From Hydrogenispora ethanolica (lineage in GTDB: Bacteria > Bacillota > UBA4882 > UBA8346), in contig NZ_SLUN01000021.1 of assembly GCF_004340685.1 (NCBI RefSeq), positions 1 through 64,000 of the forward strand: a stretch of DNA of 64,000 nt, read 5' to 3'. Each line of letters opens with the position of its first letter. Within the stretch, counting starts at the first letter, position 1. The position numbers were made by a program, and so were the translations under genes. Positions 32,937-41,515 of this stretch are shown here, one piece after another. The notes beneath the pieces were generated by a model, which was not told where the DNA came from, did no database searches, and was given only the letters and a program-made list of their open reading frames with translations.

Positions 32937-34922
32937 ATGATTAGAATAGTTATAATCGGAGGGGGCTACGCAGGCGTACTTACGGCAAAGAAGCTTGCAA
33001 AGAAATTTAAAAAGGACGCCGGTACATCGGTCACCATTATCGATAAAAACCCGTTTCATACGATGCTTACGGAGCTGCATGAGGTCGCCGCGGGAAGGGT
33101 CGAAGAGGACAGCATCAGGATAAGCTTCAGAAAGGTCTTTGCGGGCCGAAAGGTACAATTCGTCCAGGATTTTATCGAGTCCGTCGATTTCGGCAAAAAA
33201 ACCGTCCTCGGAAGAAACGGGTCTTATGAATACGACTATCTGGTGATGGCGGCAGGTTCGCGCCCGACTTATTTCGGCATCCCGGGAGCGGAGGAGCATT
33301 CCCTATCCTTATGGTCTTACGAAGACGCCGTCAGGCTCAGGGAGCGCATACTTGACCGCTTCAGGCAGGCTGCTTCGGAAACCGACGAGCTTGAAAAACG
33401 CAGGCTGCTTACCTTCCATGTCGTCGGCGCAGGTTTGACAGGAGTCGAAATGGCGGGCGAACTAGCCGAATATGTACCGATATTATGCGACAGGTTCGAG
33501 ATAGACAGGAAAGAGGTATCTCTATTCAATGTAGACTTACTTCCCCGCGTCGTACCCTCCCTTCCGGAAAAGCTTTCTGCAAAAATACAGCGCCGCCTTG
33601 AGAAGATGGGCGTGGGCATGCTGCTGGGCACCCGGGTCGCTGAGATCGGCGCGGATTACATCGACCTGAGCATCAAAGAAAATGTAAGCCGGCATGCTAC
33701 CGGTACCGTGATCTGGGTGGGCGGAATAGAATGCGCTTGTGTGGCCGTCAAGGCCGGGGAGACTGCGTCCTGCGACCGCCGTGGCAGGTTGAATACGGAC
33801 AAATACCTCAGGGGTATCGGCAACGAAAGCTTTTATGTTGCCGGAGACAACCTAAATTGCATTCCCGAGGGCCAGTCCGAGCCTGTGCCGCAAATGGTGG
33901 AAAACTGCGAGCTAAGCGCCCATACCGTGGCGCATAATATATATGTATCCATAACGGGTAAAGGTAAACTCGAAGAGTATAGGCCTAAGTTCCACGGGGT
34001 CATGGTAAGCCTCGGCGGGAGATACGGGGTCGCCAGGGTAGGCTTGCCCGGGTTAATGATAAACCTTCCGCCTTTCCTGGCGATGTTTACCAAGCACTTT
34101 ATAAATATCATATATTTTGTCCAGGTGCTCGGCTGGAACAAGGTATCCGGCTATCTGGGGCACGAATTTTTCACCATACGCAATAAACGAAGCTTTGTCG
34201 GAGGACATCTGAGCAACCGGACGCCCAGCTTCCTTCTGGTTCCGCTCCGCCTTTGGCTGGGCGCCGTATGGCTATTCGAAGGCATTATGAAAATAGTGGA
34301 TGGCTGGTTCGTATCCCCTAAGCTTAAAGACTTTTTCGGAGGGGCAAATTCCTGGTATAATTCTCTGCTGGGCAGCACCTCCGACGCCGTTTCCAATGCA
34401 ACCAATGCCGCCGCCTCGGCATCCGACGCAGTAAGCACCGCGACCGGAGCAGCACCCTCGGCTCACGCCGCCGGGACAGTTATTTTGAACTGGGATATCT
34501 TCGGCATTTTCAAGCTAATATTCGTCAGCGGCAAGTCTATCTCCAAGTCGACCCTCGCTGATTACGCTTTCAAGGTGGACATTCCCGTTATGAACTGGTT
34601 TATAAACACATGCATCATGCCTTTTGACTGGCTCCAGATCGCAATGCAGATACTCATTGTCGCCGCCGAGATACTCATCGGGCTTGCGCTTATGGGGGGG
34701 TTATTCACCCCACTGGTTGGCGCGCTATCGATAGCACTGCTATGCATGTTCATTACCTCCACGGGCCAATACCTGTCAAGCTTCTGGATGCTAATGGCGG
34801 GAATCGTTATGCTCTGGGGCGCGGGCAGCATATTCGGCCTGGACTATTACACTACCCCGCTCCTGAAAAAAGGTTGGAAGCGGTTGGGTTGGGTAAGGCG
34901 GTTCTATATCTATCATGACTAA
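32937..34922 (+). CDS. ndh2: EET-type NADH dehydrogenase Ndh2 with C-terminal membrane domain
   Basis: A 661-residue fusion. Residues 1 to about 370 are type II NADH dehydrogenase with FAD site IVIIGGGYAGVLTAKKLAKK, NADH site HVVGAGLTGVEMAGELAE (residue about 165) and FYVAGDNLNC near the second FAD contact. The C-terminal part has several hydrophobic segments resembling DoxX-like helices, interrupted by an Ala/Ser-rich linker (SDAVSNATNAAASASDAVST, residues about 483-515). In Listeria such an extended Ndh2 passes electrons to a dedicated demethylmenaquinone pool. The ATG at 32937 has AAAGGA 12 nt upstream. Codon use (AGG for Arg, ATA for Ile) differs from the neighbours. The end overlaps the next gene by 8 bp. 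Confidence 0.9.
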   Translation: MIRIVIIGGGYAGVLTAKKLAKKFKKDAGTSVTIIDKNPFHTMLTELHEVAAGRVEEDSIRISFRKVFAGRKVQFVQDFIESVDFGKKTVLGRNGSYEYDYLVMAAGSRPTYFGIPGAEEHSLSLWSYEDAVRLRERILDRFRQAASETDELEKRRLLTFHVVGAGLTGVEMAGELAEYVPILCDRFEIDRKEVSLFNVDLLPRVVPSLPEKLSAKIQRRLEKMGVGMLLGTRVAEIGADYIDLSIKENVSRHATGTVIWVGGIECACVAVKAGETASCDRRGRLNTDKYLRGIGNESFYVAGDNLNCIPEGQSEPVPQMVENCELSAHTVAHNIYVSITGKGKLEEYRPKFHGVMVSLGGRYGVARVGLPGLMINLPPFLAMFTKHFINIIYFVQVLGWNKVSGYLGHEFFTIRNKRSFVGGHLSNRTPSFLLVPLRLWLGAVWLFEGIMKIVDGWFVSPKLKDFFGGANSWYNSLLGSTSDAVSNATNAAASASDAVSTATGAAPSAHAAGTVILNWDIFGIFKLIFVSGKSISKSTLADYAFKVDIPVMNWFINTCIMPFDWLQIAMQILIVAAEILIGLALMGGLFTPLVGALSIALLCMFITSTGQYLSSFWMLMAGIVMLWGAGSIFGLDYYTTPLLKKGWKRLGWVRRFYIYHD

Positions 34923-35910
34923 CAAATCGAATTTGGCATATATAAGCGAACCCGGTCCTGCCACGGACGGGCTTGAATACGACGAAGCCCTGCGTCTGAC
35001 GGAGCTGGAGGTCAGAAAACTTCTGAAGAACGCTCCGCCGTTGATAAGGGTCCAGACTTCGCATCTTGCCCGGGTAGCCGGGAAAGGCATGCGCGCGCGG
35101 GCTTTGCTTGCCTGCTCCATAGGCGGTGACGGCCTTGTCAGGCGCGGCGCGGTCAATGCCGCCGCTGCCGTTGAGTTGCTGCATCTTGCCACGCTTATTC
35201 ATGACGACATCATCGACGACGCCGATATGCGCCGGGGCATAGACGCCTTGCATGTGAAATTCGGCGAAAAGACAGCTGTCCTCTGTGGGGACTATCTGTT
35301 CTGCCTTGCCTTTGACATTGCTTCGTCGATATCACCCCGGGAATCAGACAAGGATAAAATAGACGGCGTCCTACCCTCATATCTTACGGAGATCTGCCTC
35401 GGCGAGATCAGGGAATTGGGCAACACCGGGAATCTTGACCTTACTGAGCGTGAGTATTTCAGGATAATATCCGGGAAAACGGCGGCGCTGTTTCAGGCGT
35501 CTTTCCACGCGGGCTTCTTTCTATCCGACGAGCCGCGGGAAGCCAAGGATTTATATATAGAGACAGGCAAACAGATGGGAATACTTTTCCAGCTTGTCGA
35601 CGACTGCCTGGACTTCGTATCTTCGAAAAAGAAGGCAAAGAAGCCCGTACTTACCGATTGCCGCCGCGGGGTCGTGACACTGCCGCTTATTTACGCGCTG
35701 AGAGCCGATAAAACGCTTCGACTAAAAATAGAAAACGGCTTATCGGAGCAGGAGCTGAAGGCTGCCGTTATAGCTGCGGGCGGGCTTGAATACACGCAGT
35801 CCAAGATCAGGGAACGCCGGACGAAGGCGAAAAAACTCATATCCTCGCTGGGCTCCGAAAGCAAAAAGACCAGGTTGGAGCTGCTGCTTGACAAGGCTGC
35901 CGCTCTTTAG
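34915..35910 (+). CDS. Polyprenyl diphosphate synthase (DmkB-like)
   Basis: A 331-residue trans-prenyltransferase that builds the isoprenoid tail for a quinone. The first Asp-rich motif is HDDIIDDADMRRG (residues about 101-113) and the second is QLVDDCLDFVSSKKKAKKP (residues about 223-242). GKGMRARALLACS and CGDYLFCLAFDIA are typical. It overlaps ndh2 by 8 bp, so it is translationally coupled. In the Listeria EET locus dmkB has this role. Chain length cannot be read from sequence with certainty. Confidence 0.9.
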   Translation: MTNKSNLAYISEPGPATDGLEYDEALRLTELEVRKLLKNAPPLIRVQTSHLARVAGKGMRARALLACSIGGDGLVRRGAVNAAAAVELLHLATLIHDDIIDDADMRRGIDALHVKFGEKTAVLCGDYLFCLAFDIASSISPRESDKDKIDGVLPSYLTEICLGEIRELGNTGNLDLTEREYFRIISGKTAALFQASFHAGFFLSDEPREAKDLYIETGKQMGILFQLVDDCLDFVSSKKKAKKPVLTDCRRGVVTLPLIYALRADKTLRLKIENGLSEQELKAAVIAAGGLEYTQSKIRERRTKAKKLISSLGSESKKTRLELLLDKAAAL

Positions 35911-35944
35911 ATAACGCTAACGCCTGTGAAAGGAAACGGTGCTG

Positions 35945-36907
35945 ATGGGTATCGAAACCAAAATAACAAGCGTAGTCTCTCCGATGGGTATCGTAAAGAG
36001 GACTCTGAGCTATGTCGAGATAAAAACCAAAATAGCAAGCGTATTCCCGTTTCTGATGGGGCTTGCCTATCTCCATTCGTCCGGTTACGGGATAGACCCC
36101 CTCAAAACAGTGGTGTTTTTCCTCGGCATGTTTTGCTTCGACCTTACCGCGACTACGATAAACAATTATTACGATACGAAAAAAAACCATCAGACGCTCC
36201 AGTTTGCCAGGCCCACGGCCATGGCGATACTGCTTACCTTGTTTACGGTAAGCGTCTTTTTCGGGCTGTTTCTCGTTTACCTGACCGATCCGGTGGTTTT
36301 GCTCCTGGGCGTCCTGTGCTTCTTTGTCGGTATCATCTATTCCTACGGCCCCGTCCCCATCTCCCACGGGCCATACGGCGAAATAGTCTCCGGTTGCTTT
36401 CACGGACTGTTAATCCCGGCTATCCTGATATATATAAATGTTCCCGACGGCGGGCTCTTTTCGTATTTTCTTGATGACTGGAAGCTGTCCGTGATTCTGA
36501 ATATCAGGTCCATCGCCGGGCTCCTGATGTTGTCCATTGTCCCGGCCTGCCTTACCGCCAATATCATGCTTGCCAACAATCTATGCGACGTTGAGCACGA
36601 TGTGGCGGTAAACAGGTACACGCTTGCTTATTATCTAGGGAAAAAAGGCCTGTGGCTTTTCGCCGCACTGTATTATGCGGCATATCTGTCGGTGATCGCG
36701 ATGGTGGCGGCGGGCTTCCTTTCGCCCCTCAGTCTTTTACTGCCAATCACGCTGATCCCGGTACAGAAAAATATCAATCGGTTTTTTGAAAAACAGATCA
36801 AGGAAGAGACTTTCATCGTCTCGATCAAAAACTTTCTGATCGTGATCATACCGCACATCCTGCTGATTTTTCTGGGAAGCTTTCTGCCGGGCTGGGGCCC
36901 CCGATGA
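35945..36907 (+). CDS. UbiA-family prenyltransferase (DmkA-like)
   Basis: A 320-residue membrane protein with eight to nine helices that would attach the prenyl tail to 1,4-dihydroxy-2-naphthoate, giving demethylmenaquinone. The first Asp-rich loop reads NNYYDTKKNHQ (residues about 75-85), where MenA normally has NDYFDYKxGxD: the second Asp is Asn here. The second loop is NNLCDVEHDVAVNRYTLAYY (residues about 215-234), which keeps both Asp. The ATG at 35945 is 10 nt after AAAGGA. It overlaps eetA by 4 bp (ATGA). Confidence 0.88.
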   Translation: MGIETKITSVVSPMGIVKRTLSYVEIKTKIASVFPFLMGLAYLHSSGYGIDPLKTVVFFLGMFCFDLTATTINNYYDTKKNHQTLQFARPTAMAILLTLFTVSVFFGLFLVYLTDPVVLLLGVLCFFVGIIYSYGPVPISHGPYGEIVSGCFHGLLIPAILIYINVPDGGLFSYFLDDWKLSVILNIRSIAGLLMLSIVPACLTANIMLANNLCDVEHDVAVNRYTLAYYLGKKGLWLFAALYYAAYLSVIAMVAAGFLSPLSLLLPITLIPVQKNINRFFEKQIKEETFIVSIKNFLIVIIPHILLIFLGSFLPGWGPR

Positions 36908-37290
36908 AATATATGAGAAAAGCGGATATCGTATTAATCGCGGCCCTTGTGGTTTCGGCTCCGGTATTTTGGTTTCTGAACAGGCATTTTGCGGCGGAAA
37001 AGGGGGTATATGCCGAGATATACCATGATTCCGTGCTGGTTTACAGGATAAAGCTTTCAACCGCCAAAGAAGGTTCGTTTTCCATACCCGGAGAGCCCGA
37101 CGTGGTTTTTCATCAATACGCCGACGGAAGCATCGCTTTTATCAAGTCCGACTGTCCCGACAAGATTTGTATCCGTTCGGGCAGGTTAAAGAATGCCGGC
37201 CAGTTTGCCGCATGCCTTCCCAACAAAGTAATGCTGAAGATCGTTTCGGAGGAGAAAGATCGCGAAGCTCCGGACTTAATCATTGAATGA
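36904..37290 (+). CDS. eetA: NusG domain II membrane protein EetA
   Basis: A 128-residue protein with an N-terminal anchor (residues about 7-25, DIVLIAALVVSAPVFWFL) and an extracytoplasmic NusG-II-like domain containing DCPDKICIRSGR and ACLPNKVMLKIV, with three Cys. The Listeria homologue EetA is essential for EET through an unknown mechanism. It is coupled to the UbiA gene by a 4-bp overlap. A shortened relative sits at 30807-30989 next to eetB; this full-length copy has the AGG/ATA-rich codon use of the acquired block. Confidence 0.85.
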   Translation: MKYMRKADIVLIAALVVSAPVFWFLNRHFAAEKGVYAEIYHDSVLVYRIKLSTAKEGSFSIPGEPDVVFHQYADGSIAFIKSDCPDKICIRSGRLKNAGQFAACLPNKVMLKIVSEEKDREAPDLIIE

Positions 37291-37426
37291 GAGCCGGTGA
37301 TATGGGGACAGACGGAAACAACGTGACCTGTACGAAAGGGCGTCTTCCGCATTGGCGGCGGTGTCCCGCGCTAATGAGGATTGATCCGAATGAGACGAAT
37401 TTAAATTTAAAGGAGGTAAAATCTCA

Positions 37427-38416
37427 ATGAAAAAGTTAATTGCAGTAATACTGGCGGTTTTACTCGTCTCCGCGATCTGCGGCGCGGCTAATCCTGGAAA
37501 GGTGAAGACCGGCCTGGCGGTGATAACGGAGCTGAATAAGTCCACCGATGCCGGCGCCAAGCCAGGACTGGCTGAAATCGATTCGACGGTCGTCGCGGTG
37601 ACGGTCGGCGGCAACGGCAAGATAGTCAAGTGCGTTATCGATGCGGTCCAGAGCAAGATTAACTTCGATGCGTCCGGTAAGCTTATCACTCCGAAGGATA
37701 CCATGTTCCCGACTAAGAACGAGCTGGGCAAAGGATACGGAATGAAAAAAGCCTCCAAAATCGGAAAGGAATGGAACGAGCAGGCGGCGGCGCTTGCCAA
37801 ATATGTGGTAGGAAAGACGGTCAAAGAGATCAAGGCCATCGCCGTGGACCAAGGCAAGCATCCTACGGGCTCCGACCTCAAAACCTCGGTGACCATATCG
37901 ATCGGCGGATATATCGAAGCGATCGAAAAAGCCGTCGCGCAGGCGCAGGCGCTTGGAGCGTCGTCTTCCGACGTACTGGGTCTCGGCGTAGTCACCAATA
38001 TGTCGCACTCTGTCAACGCCGGTGAAAAGCCGGGCCTTGCCGAGGGATATTCCACCTATATAGCCATTACCAAAGATTCCAAAGGCAAGATAACCAGCTG
38101 CCTCATTGACGCCAGTCAGGGCAAAGTCAATTTCAACACGTCCGGCAAGATTACCACCGATATTAAAGCCGGGGTAAAGTCCAAGAACGAGCTGGGCGAA
38201 GGATACGGAATGAAAAAAGCCTCCAAAATCGGAAAGGAATGGAACCAGCAGGCGGCGGCATTCGCCAAATATGTAACCGGCAAGACACCCTCCGAGGTGG
38301 CTGATATTGCCGTGAACAAGGAAGGACACGCGACCGGGAGCGACATTCTGGCGTCAGTGACCATCGGCATCAATGACTTCCAAGCCGCCATCGCTAAAGC
38401 CGCGGCGAAACGATAA
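37427..38416 (+). CDS. pplA: Two-domain secreted FMN-binding protein (PplA-like)
   Basis: A 329-residue exported protein with signal peptide residues 1 to about 22 (LIAVILAVLLVSAICGAA). The Cys there lacks a good lipobox, so lipidation is doubtful. Two tandem domains (about 25-175 and 185-325) each end in a candidate ApbE flavinylation motif: GSDLKTSVT and GSDILASVT, variants of Dxx(S/T)GAT. Both domains also share GYGMKKASKIGKEWN with almost identical DNA (37734-37790 and 38204-38262), suggesting recent duplication or gene conversion. In Listeria the FMN on such a protein is the last carrier to extracellular acceptors. AAGGAGG precedes the ATG. Confidence 0.85.
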   Translation: MKKLIAVILAVLLVSAICGAANPGKVKTGLAVITELNKSTDAGAKPGLAEIDSTVVAVTVGGNGKIVKCVIDAVQSKINFDASGKLITPKDTMFPTKNELGKGYGMKKASKIGKEWNEQAAALAKYVVGKTVKEIKAIAVDQGKHPTGSDLKTSVTISIGGYIEAIEKAVAQAQALGASSSDVLGLGVVTNMSHSVNAGEKPGLAEGYSTYIAITKDSKGKITSCLIDASQGKVNFNTSGKITTDIKAGVKSKNELGEGYGMKKASKIGKEWNQQAAAFAKYVTGKTPSEVADIAVNKEGHATGSDILASVTIGINDFQAAIAKAAAKR

Positions 38417-38440
38417 CAATTCGAGCTGCCTCAGCCTTCT

Positions 38441-38571
38441 AAAAGCCATGTGATAAAGTCCTCAAGTTCAGAAATCATCCTTTCAATGGACTAAAAAACG
38501 ACTTTATCACTTGCTTTTCTGAGCTTTTGTGTTCATCCTGGCCTTCGGACAGGGTTTATCACAACGCTTCT
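38441..38571 (+). repeat. Two-hairpin GTGATAAA repeat, copy 8
   Basis: A forward copy between pplA and apbE, inverted relative to copy 7. It has both modules and a CCTGGCCTTCGGACAGG hairpin core. Confidence 0.85.
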
Positions 38572-38577
38572 AATAAA

Positions 38578-38652
38578 CATGTCGCAATAAGTTTCATGGA
38601 TAAGTGTGGATTATTGCGACATATTTCTTTGATTCCTTGATTCATATTTGAA
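38578..38652. repeat. Dispersed palindrome TGTCGCAATAAG ... TTATTGCGACATATTTC, copy 2
   Basis: Arms TGTCGCAATAA and TTATTGCGACA are exact inverses and are followed by TTTGATTCCTTGATTCATA. The T-to-C change against copy 1 at 17943 is compensated in the opposite arm. Confidence 0.7.
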
Positions 38653-38669
38653 AAAAGCCCAATAATATT

Positions 38670-38706
38670 GACATTCACATCCGGTAGTTGGGATGTGAAT
38701 GTTTTA
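38670..38706 (+). terminator. Terminator between pplA and apbE
   Basis: ACATTCACATCC and GGGATGTGAATGT form a 12-bp stem with a short loop, followed by TTTTAC. It probably separates apbE transcription from the ndh2-pplA operon. Confidence 0.65.
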
Positions 38707-38801
38707 CTAAAAACTTTTTTCAACATATATAAAAGCAAGATTCGCGGCAGATTGTTGAATGCCTGTACCTTATAATTCAGTGCACAAAAGGAACATGAAA
38801 T

Positions 38802-39857
38802 ATGAAACGACTTATCATCTTTTTGCTCGCTGTTTTACTGCTGGTCGCGTCCGGATGCGCGAAGAAGACAACAAGATATCAGGCGGAGTTTTTATCGTTG
38901 TTCGATACCGTGACTACTGTCGTGGGCTATTCGGAAAGCAAGGAGGAGTTTACCGCCCTCGCCGGACGGATAAAGGACAAGCTCACGGAATATCACAGGC
39001 TGTTCGATATCTATCACAGCTACGAGGGCGTCAACAACATCAAAACCATCAACGACAACGCCGGCAAGGCTCCGGTAAAGGTCGGTAGGGAGCTTATCTC
39101 CATGCTGCTTTTTGCCAAAAAACAGTATTACGCGACTGACGGCAAGACGAATATAGCTTTAGGCCCGGTGCTCGCGATATGGCATGAGTACAGGGAAAAG
39201 GGCATATCCGACCCGCTCGGCGCCGAAATACCCCCGCGGGAGCTGCTTGAGCAAGCCGCCGGGCATACTGACATCGGAGGCATTATTATCGACACGAAAG
39301 CCTCGACGGTATACCTTTCAGACCCCGGGATGCGCCTTGACGTAGGGGCGGTAGCCAAAGGCTATGCCGCCGAGCGGACAGCCCGTTATTTTGAGGACGA
39401 AGGCGTCTCTTCCCTTTTGCTCAGCGTAGGCGGCAATGTCCGCGCCATAGGCGGCAAGCCGGGCAAAAACGGGATGGAGCCCTGGAATATTGGCATAAAA
39501 AACCCGGATAAGGAGAGCAAGGATACCGAGCTTTGCAGCGTACTGATATCGGGATATTCCGTAGTGTCCAGCGGCTCATATGAGCGCTATTATACCGTGG
39601 ACGGAACAAGGTACAACCATATCATAGACCCAAGTACCCTTATGCCCGCGTCACATTTTAAGGACGTTACAATCATATGCCGCGACTCCGGCATTGCCGA
39701 CGCGCTGTCCACGGCCGTCTTCATTATGCCCCTTGAAATGGGCAAGAAGTTCATCGAAGGTATTGACGGCGTCGAAGCCTTGTGGGTGACGGGCACCGGC
39801 GAGCTCGTTTATTCCAAAGGGTTCAAGAGTTTTCTGAAAGTTGACAATGAAAAATAA
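38802..39857 (+). CDS. apbE: FAD:protein FMN transferase, lipoprotein
   Basis: A 351-residue ApbE/FmnB-type enzyme that transfers FMN from FAD to Thr/Ser on exported proteins such as PplA. The lipobox LVASGC puts the lipidated Cys at residue 19. Family marks are FDTVTTVVGYSE, GKTNIALGPVLAIWHEYRE, LDVGAVAKGYAAER (residues about 180-193), LLSVGGNVRAIGGKPG and YNHIIDPSTLMPASHFKDVT, the last with the metal-site Asp/Thr region. AAAGGAACATGAAAT precedes the ATG. It shares the codon use of the ndh2 block but is separated from pplA by two repeats and a terminator. Confidence 0.93.
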   Translation: MKRLIIFLLAVLLLVASGCAKKTTRYQAEFLSLFDTVTTVVGYSESKEEFTALAGRIKDKLTEYHRLFDIYHSYEGVNNIKTINDNAGKAPVKVGRELISMLLFAKKQYYATDGKTNIALGPVLAIWHEYREKGISDPLGAEIPPRELLEQAAGHTDIGGIIIDTKASTVYLSDPGMRLDVGAVAKGYAAERTARYFEDEGVSSLLLSVGGNVRAIGGKPGKNGMEPWNIGIKNPDKESKDTELCSVLISGYSVVSSGSYERYYTVDGTRYNHIIDPSTLMPASHFKDVTIICRDSGIADALSTAVFIMPLEMGKKFIEGIDGVEALWVTGTGELVYSKGFKSFLKVDNEK

Positions 39858-39928
39858 CTTCGGCGGAAAAGGAGTCCTGACGGGAATGATGCATATCGCC
39901 AATCATTAAACGGCTTTTTTCGAGGGGT

Positions 39929-40192
39929 ATGCATTTGTATCAAAAGATAGTACCTTTGCCAAAAAGCGGGATTATCTTGGGAGTTGTGAATCTGTTCATT
40001 CGGCCGCTCCTGCTGCTCGTGATGCTACCGTTCAACTTAATCACCATGGGATTGCTGACGTTCGTCATGAATACCTGGATGATCATGCTTACTGACTCGA
40101 TGCTGAAAGGATTGAAGATTCCCGGATTTTGGCTGACGCTACTCGTTTCGCTGATTATTTCCATCATAAACATCATTTTGCGGAATCTTTAA
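39929..40192 (+). pseudogene. 5'-truncated duplicate of the holin-like gene
   Basis: From residue about 14 the 87-residue frame is almost identical to residues 41-114 of the holin-like protein at 29682-30047 (IILGVVNLFIRPLLLLVMLP and onward; few changes). The first transmembrane helix is replaced by MHLYQKIVPLPKSG, and no ribosome binding site precedes the ATG, so it is likely non-functional. Confidence 0.75.
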
Positions 40193-40270
40193 AAAGACCT
40201 AGGACCTCATCTTTAAAGGTATCAAAAATTTAAAGAGAAGCTCGGTTATAGTATAAGACGTTTTTATTAC
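39968..40270 (+). repeat. Direct repeat DR-B
   Basis: Second copy of the segment at 29790-30095, about 10.2 kb away in the same orientation. Confidence 0.85.
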
Positions 40271-40679
40271 TCTGATTACTCAAGTGTTTATTGACATCTG
40301 CGGGGTAATGCAGCTGATATAATTGGTATATCTCCGCAGACTTACCATGTGGAATGTGTGGCGAAGATGGTCCGAAAGGTTTAAATAATCATGCGAGTAA
40401 ATCTGTATATGTAATAAAAATGATCTTCATCAGGGACGTGGCTAGCATGGTGGACCCGAGGGTTGACAATGATTAACCACGTTCTTTGTTTTTGAAATGA
40501 TGCCAATTTAAAATAAGTGGGATAGATGTATCAGACTGCTCGGTAACACTCCGAAAGACAACTTTATGTTTTGAGAAGAATCGATGAACGATAAACGTGT
40601 ATTCCAGACTTAGTCGGGAAGATCATTGGCGCTGCACTAAAATAAAAAGTTTAAATATAAGGAGTGAAGGAGAACTTAT
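40271..40679. other. Intergenic region with hairpins, possible small RNA
   Basis: CTGCGGGG ... CCGCAG arms occur near 40300-40341. ACGTGG (40435) pairs with CCACGT (near 40480) around a loop of about 36 nt and is followed by TCTTTGTTTTTG, a terminator-like end. No ORF with a ribosome binding site is seen until 40680. A small RNA is possible but unproven. Confidence 0.35.
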
Positions 40680-41384
40680 ATGAATGAAGTAGAAATTTTT
40701 GAAATGTTGTCGGCAGTTAAATGGTATTTTGAGTTAAAGAATCTTTCACTTAAGAATGCTCTAGCTTTACGATGCCCTCTTTCTGTCGAAAATCAATCGG
40801 ATTTAAGGCAATATTATTCTCAATATTTTGCTGGGCTTCTTTCTGCAACAGAATTATTTCGAGAACAAGATTATCCGTATAATTTGCCATTTAATATTAC
40901 TTTAAAACAGAAGCTGTCTTTTGAGGGCTTTCCTGATGGAGAATATAATTATTCATATCTTCGTGAACTTCGGAACAGCATAATTCATAGAGGACTAAAT
41001 ATTAGTTCTGCTGTACATATTAAAGATAATTTCCCACTGTTAATTTCTCCTTCACCGGTGAAAAGTCGAAGTGGTAAAACATTATATAAACCTTTCGGAT
41101 TTTACTTAATAGAAATAATTCAAAAATGTGAAAAAGTAATTGGAGATATTTTTTTGACCCATTTTACTGAGTTTGAACTTTTAAAAAAGTATATTCCTCA
41201 AGAAAAAACTATAGAATTGAGTAAAAAAGCTATATCTGAATCAATTGCTATGCCTGATTGGGTAAAAACTAATGCATTAAAAGTTATTGGCACCTTAGAT
41301 CATGAAAAAGTACAGCGGGATCTAATCACAGATTTAGTAAAGATATTGAAGTTTAATGTAATATCTGTTCCAATAGTAAAATAA
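40680..41384 (+). CDS. HEPN-like protein with RxxxxH motif
   Basis: A 234-residue, strongly AT-rich, mostly helical protein. RELRNSIIHRG at residues 95-105 gives R98-x4-H103, the catalytic pattern of HEPN ribonucleases found in many toxins and antiviral systems. No other domain is recognised. AAGGAGTGAAGGAG precedes the ATG. It points towards, and ends 131 bp from, the DUF4365 nuclease-like gene on the other strand. The low GC contrasts sharply with the leu and mur genes, suggesting transfer. RNase activity is inference from the motif; an inactive HEPN-like role is possible. Confidence 0.6.
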   Translation: MNEVEIFEMLSAVKWYFELKNLSLKNALALRCPLSVENQSDLRQYYSQYFAGLLSATELFREQDYPYNLPFNITLKQKLSFEGFPDGEYNYSYLRELRNSIIHRGLNISSAVHIKDNFPLLISPSPVKSRSGKTLYKPFGFYLIEIIQKCEKVIGDIFLTHFTEFELLKKYIPQEKTIELSKKAISESIAMPDWVKTNALKVIGTLDHEKVQRDLITDLVKILKFNVISVPIVK

Positions 41385-41515
41385 GTGTATTAAGAATGAA
41401 ACAAAACAGTAGTCAATAGAATGCGAAATGTTGATTAAGTAACTAAGTATTATAGTCTATTTGAGACATAAGGTGCAATCTTGTTATAAGATATACACTC
41501 AGTCAGTATGATAAC

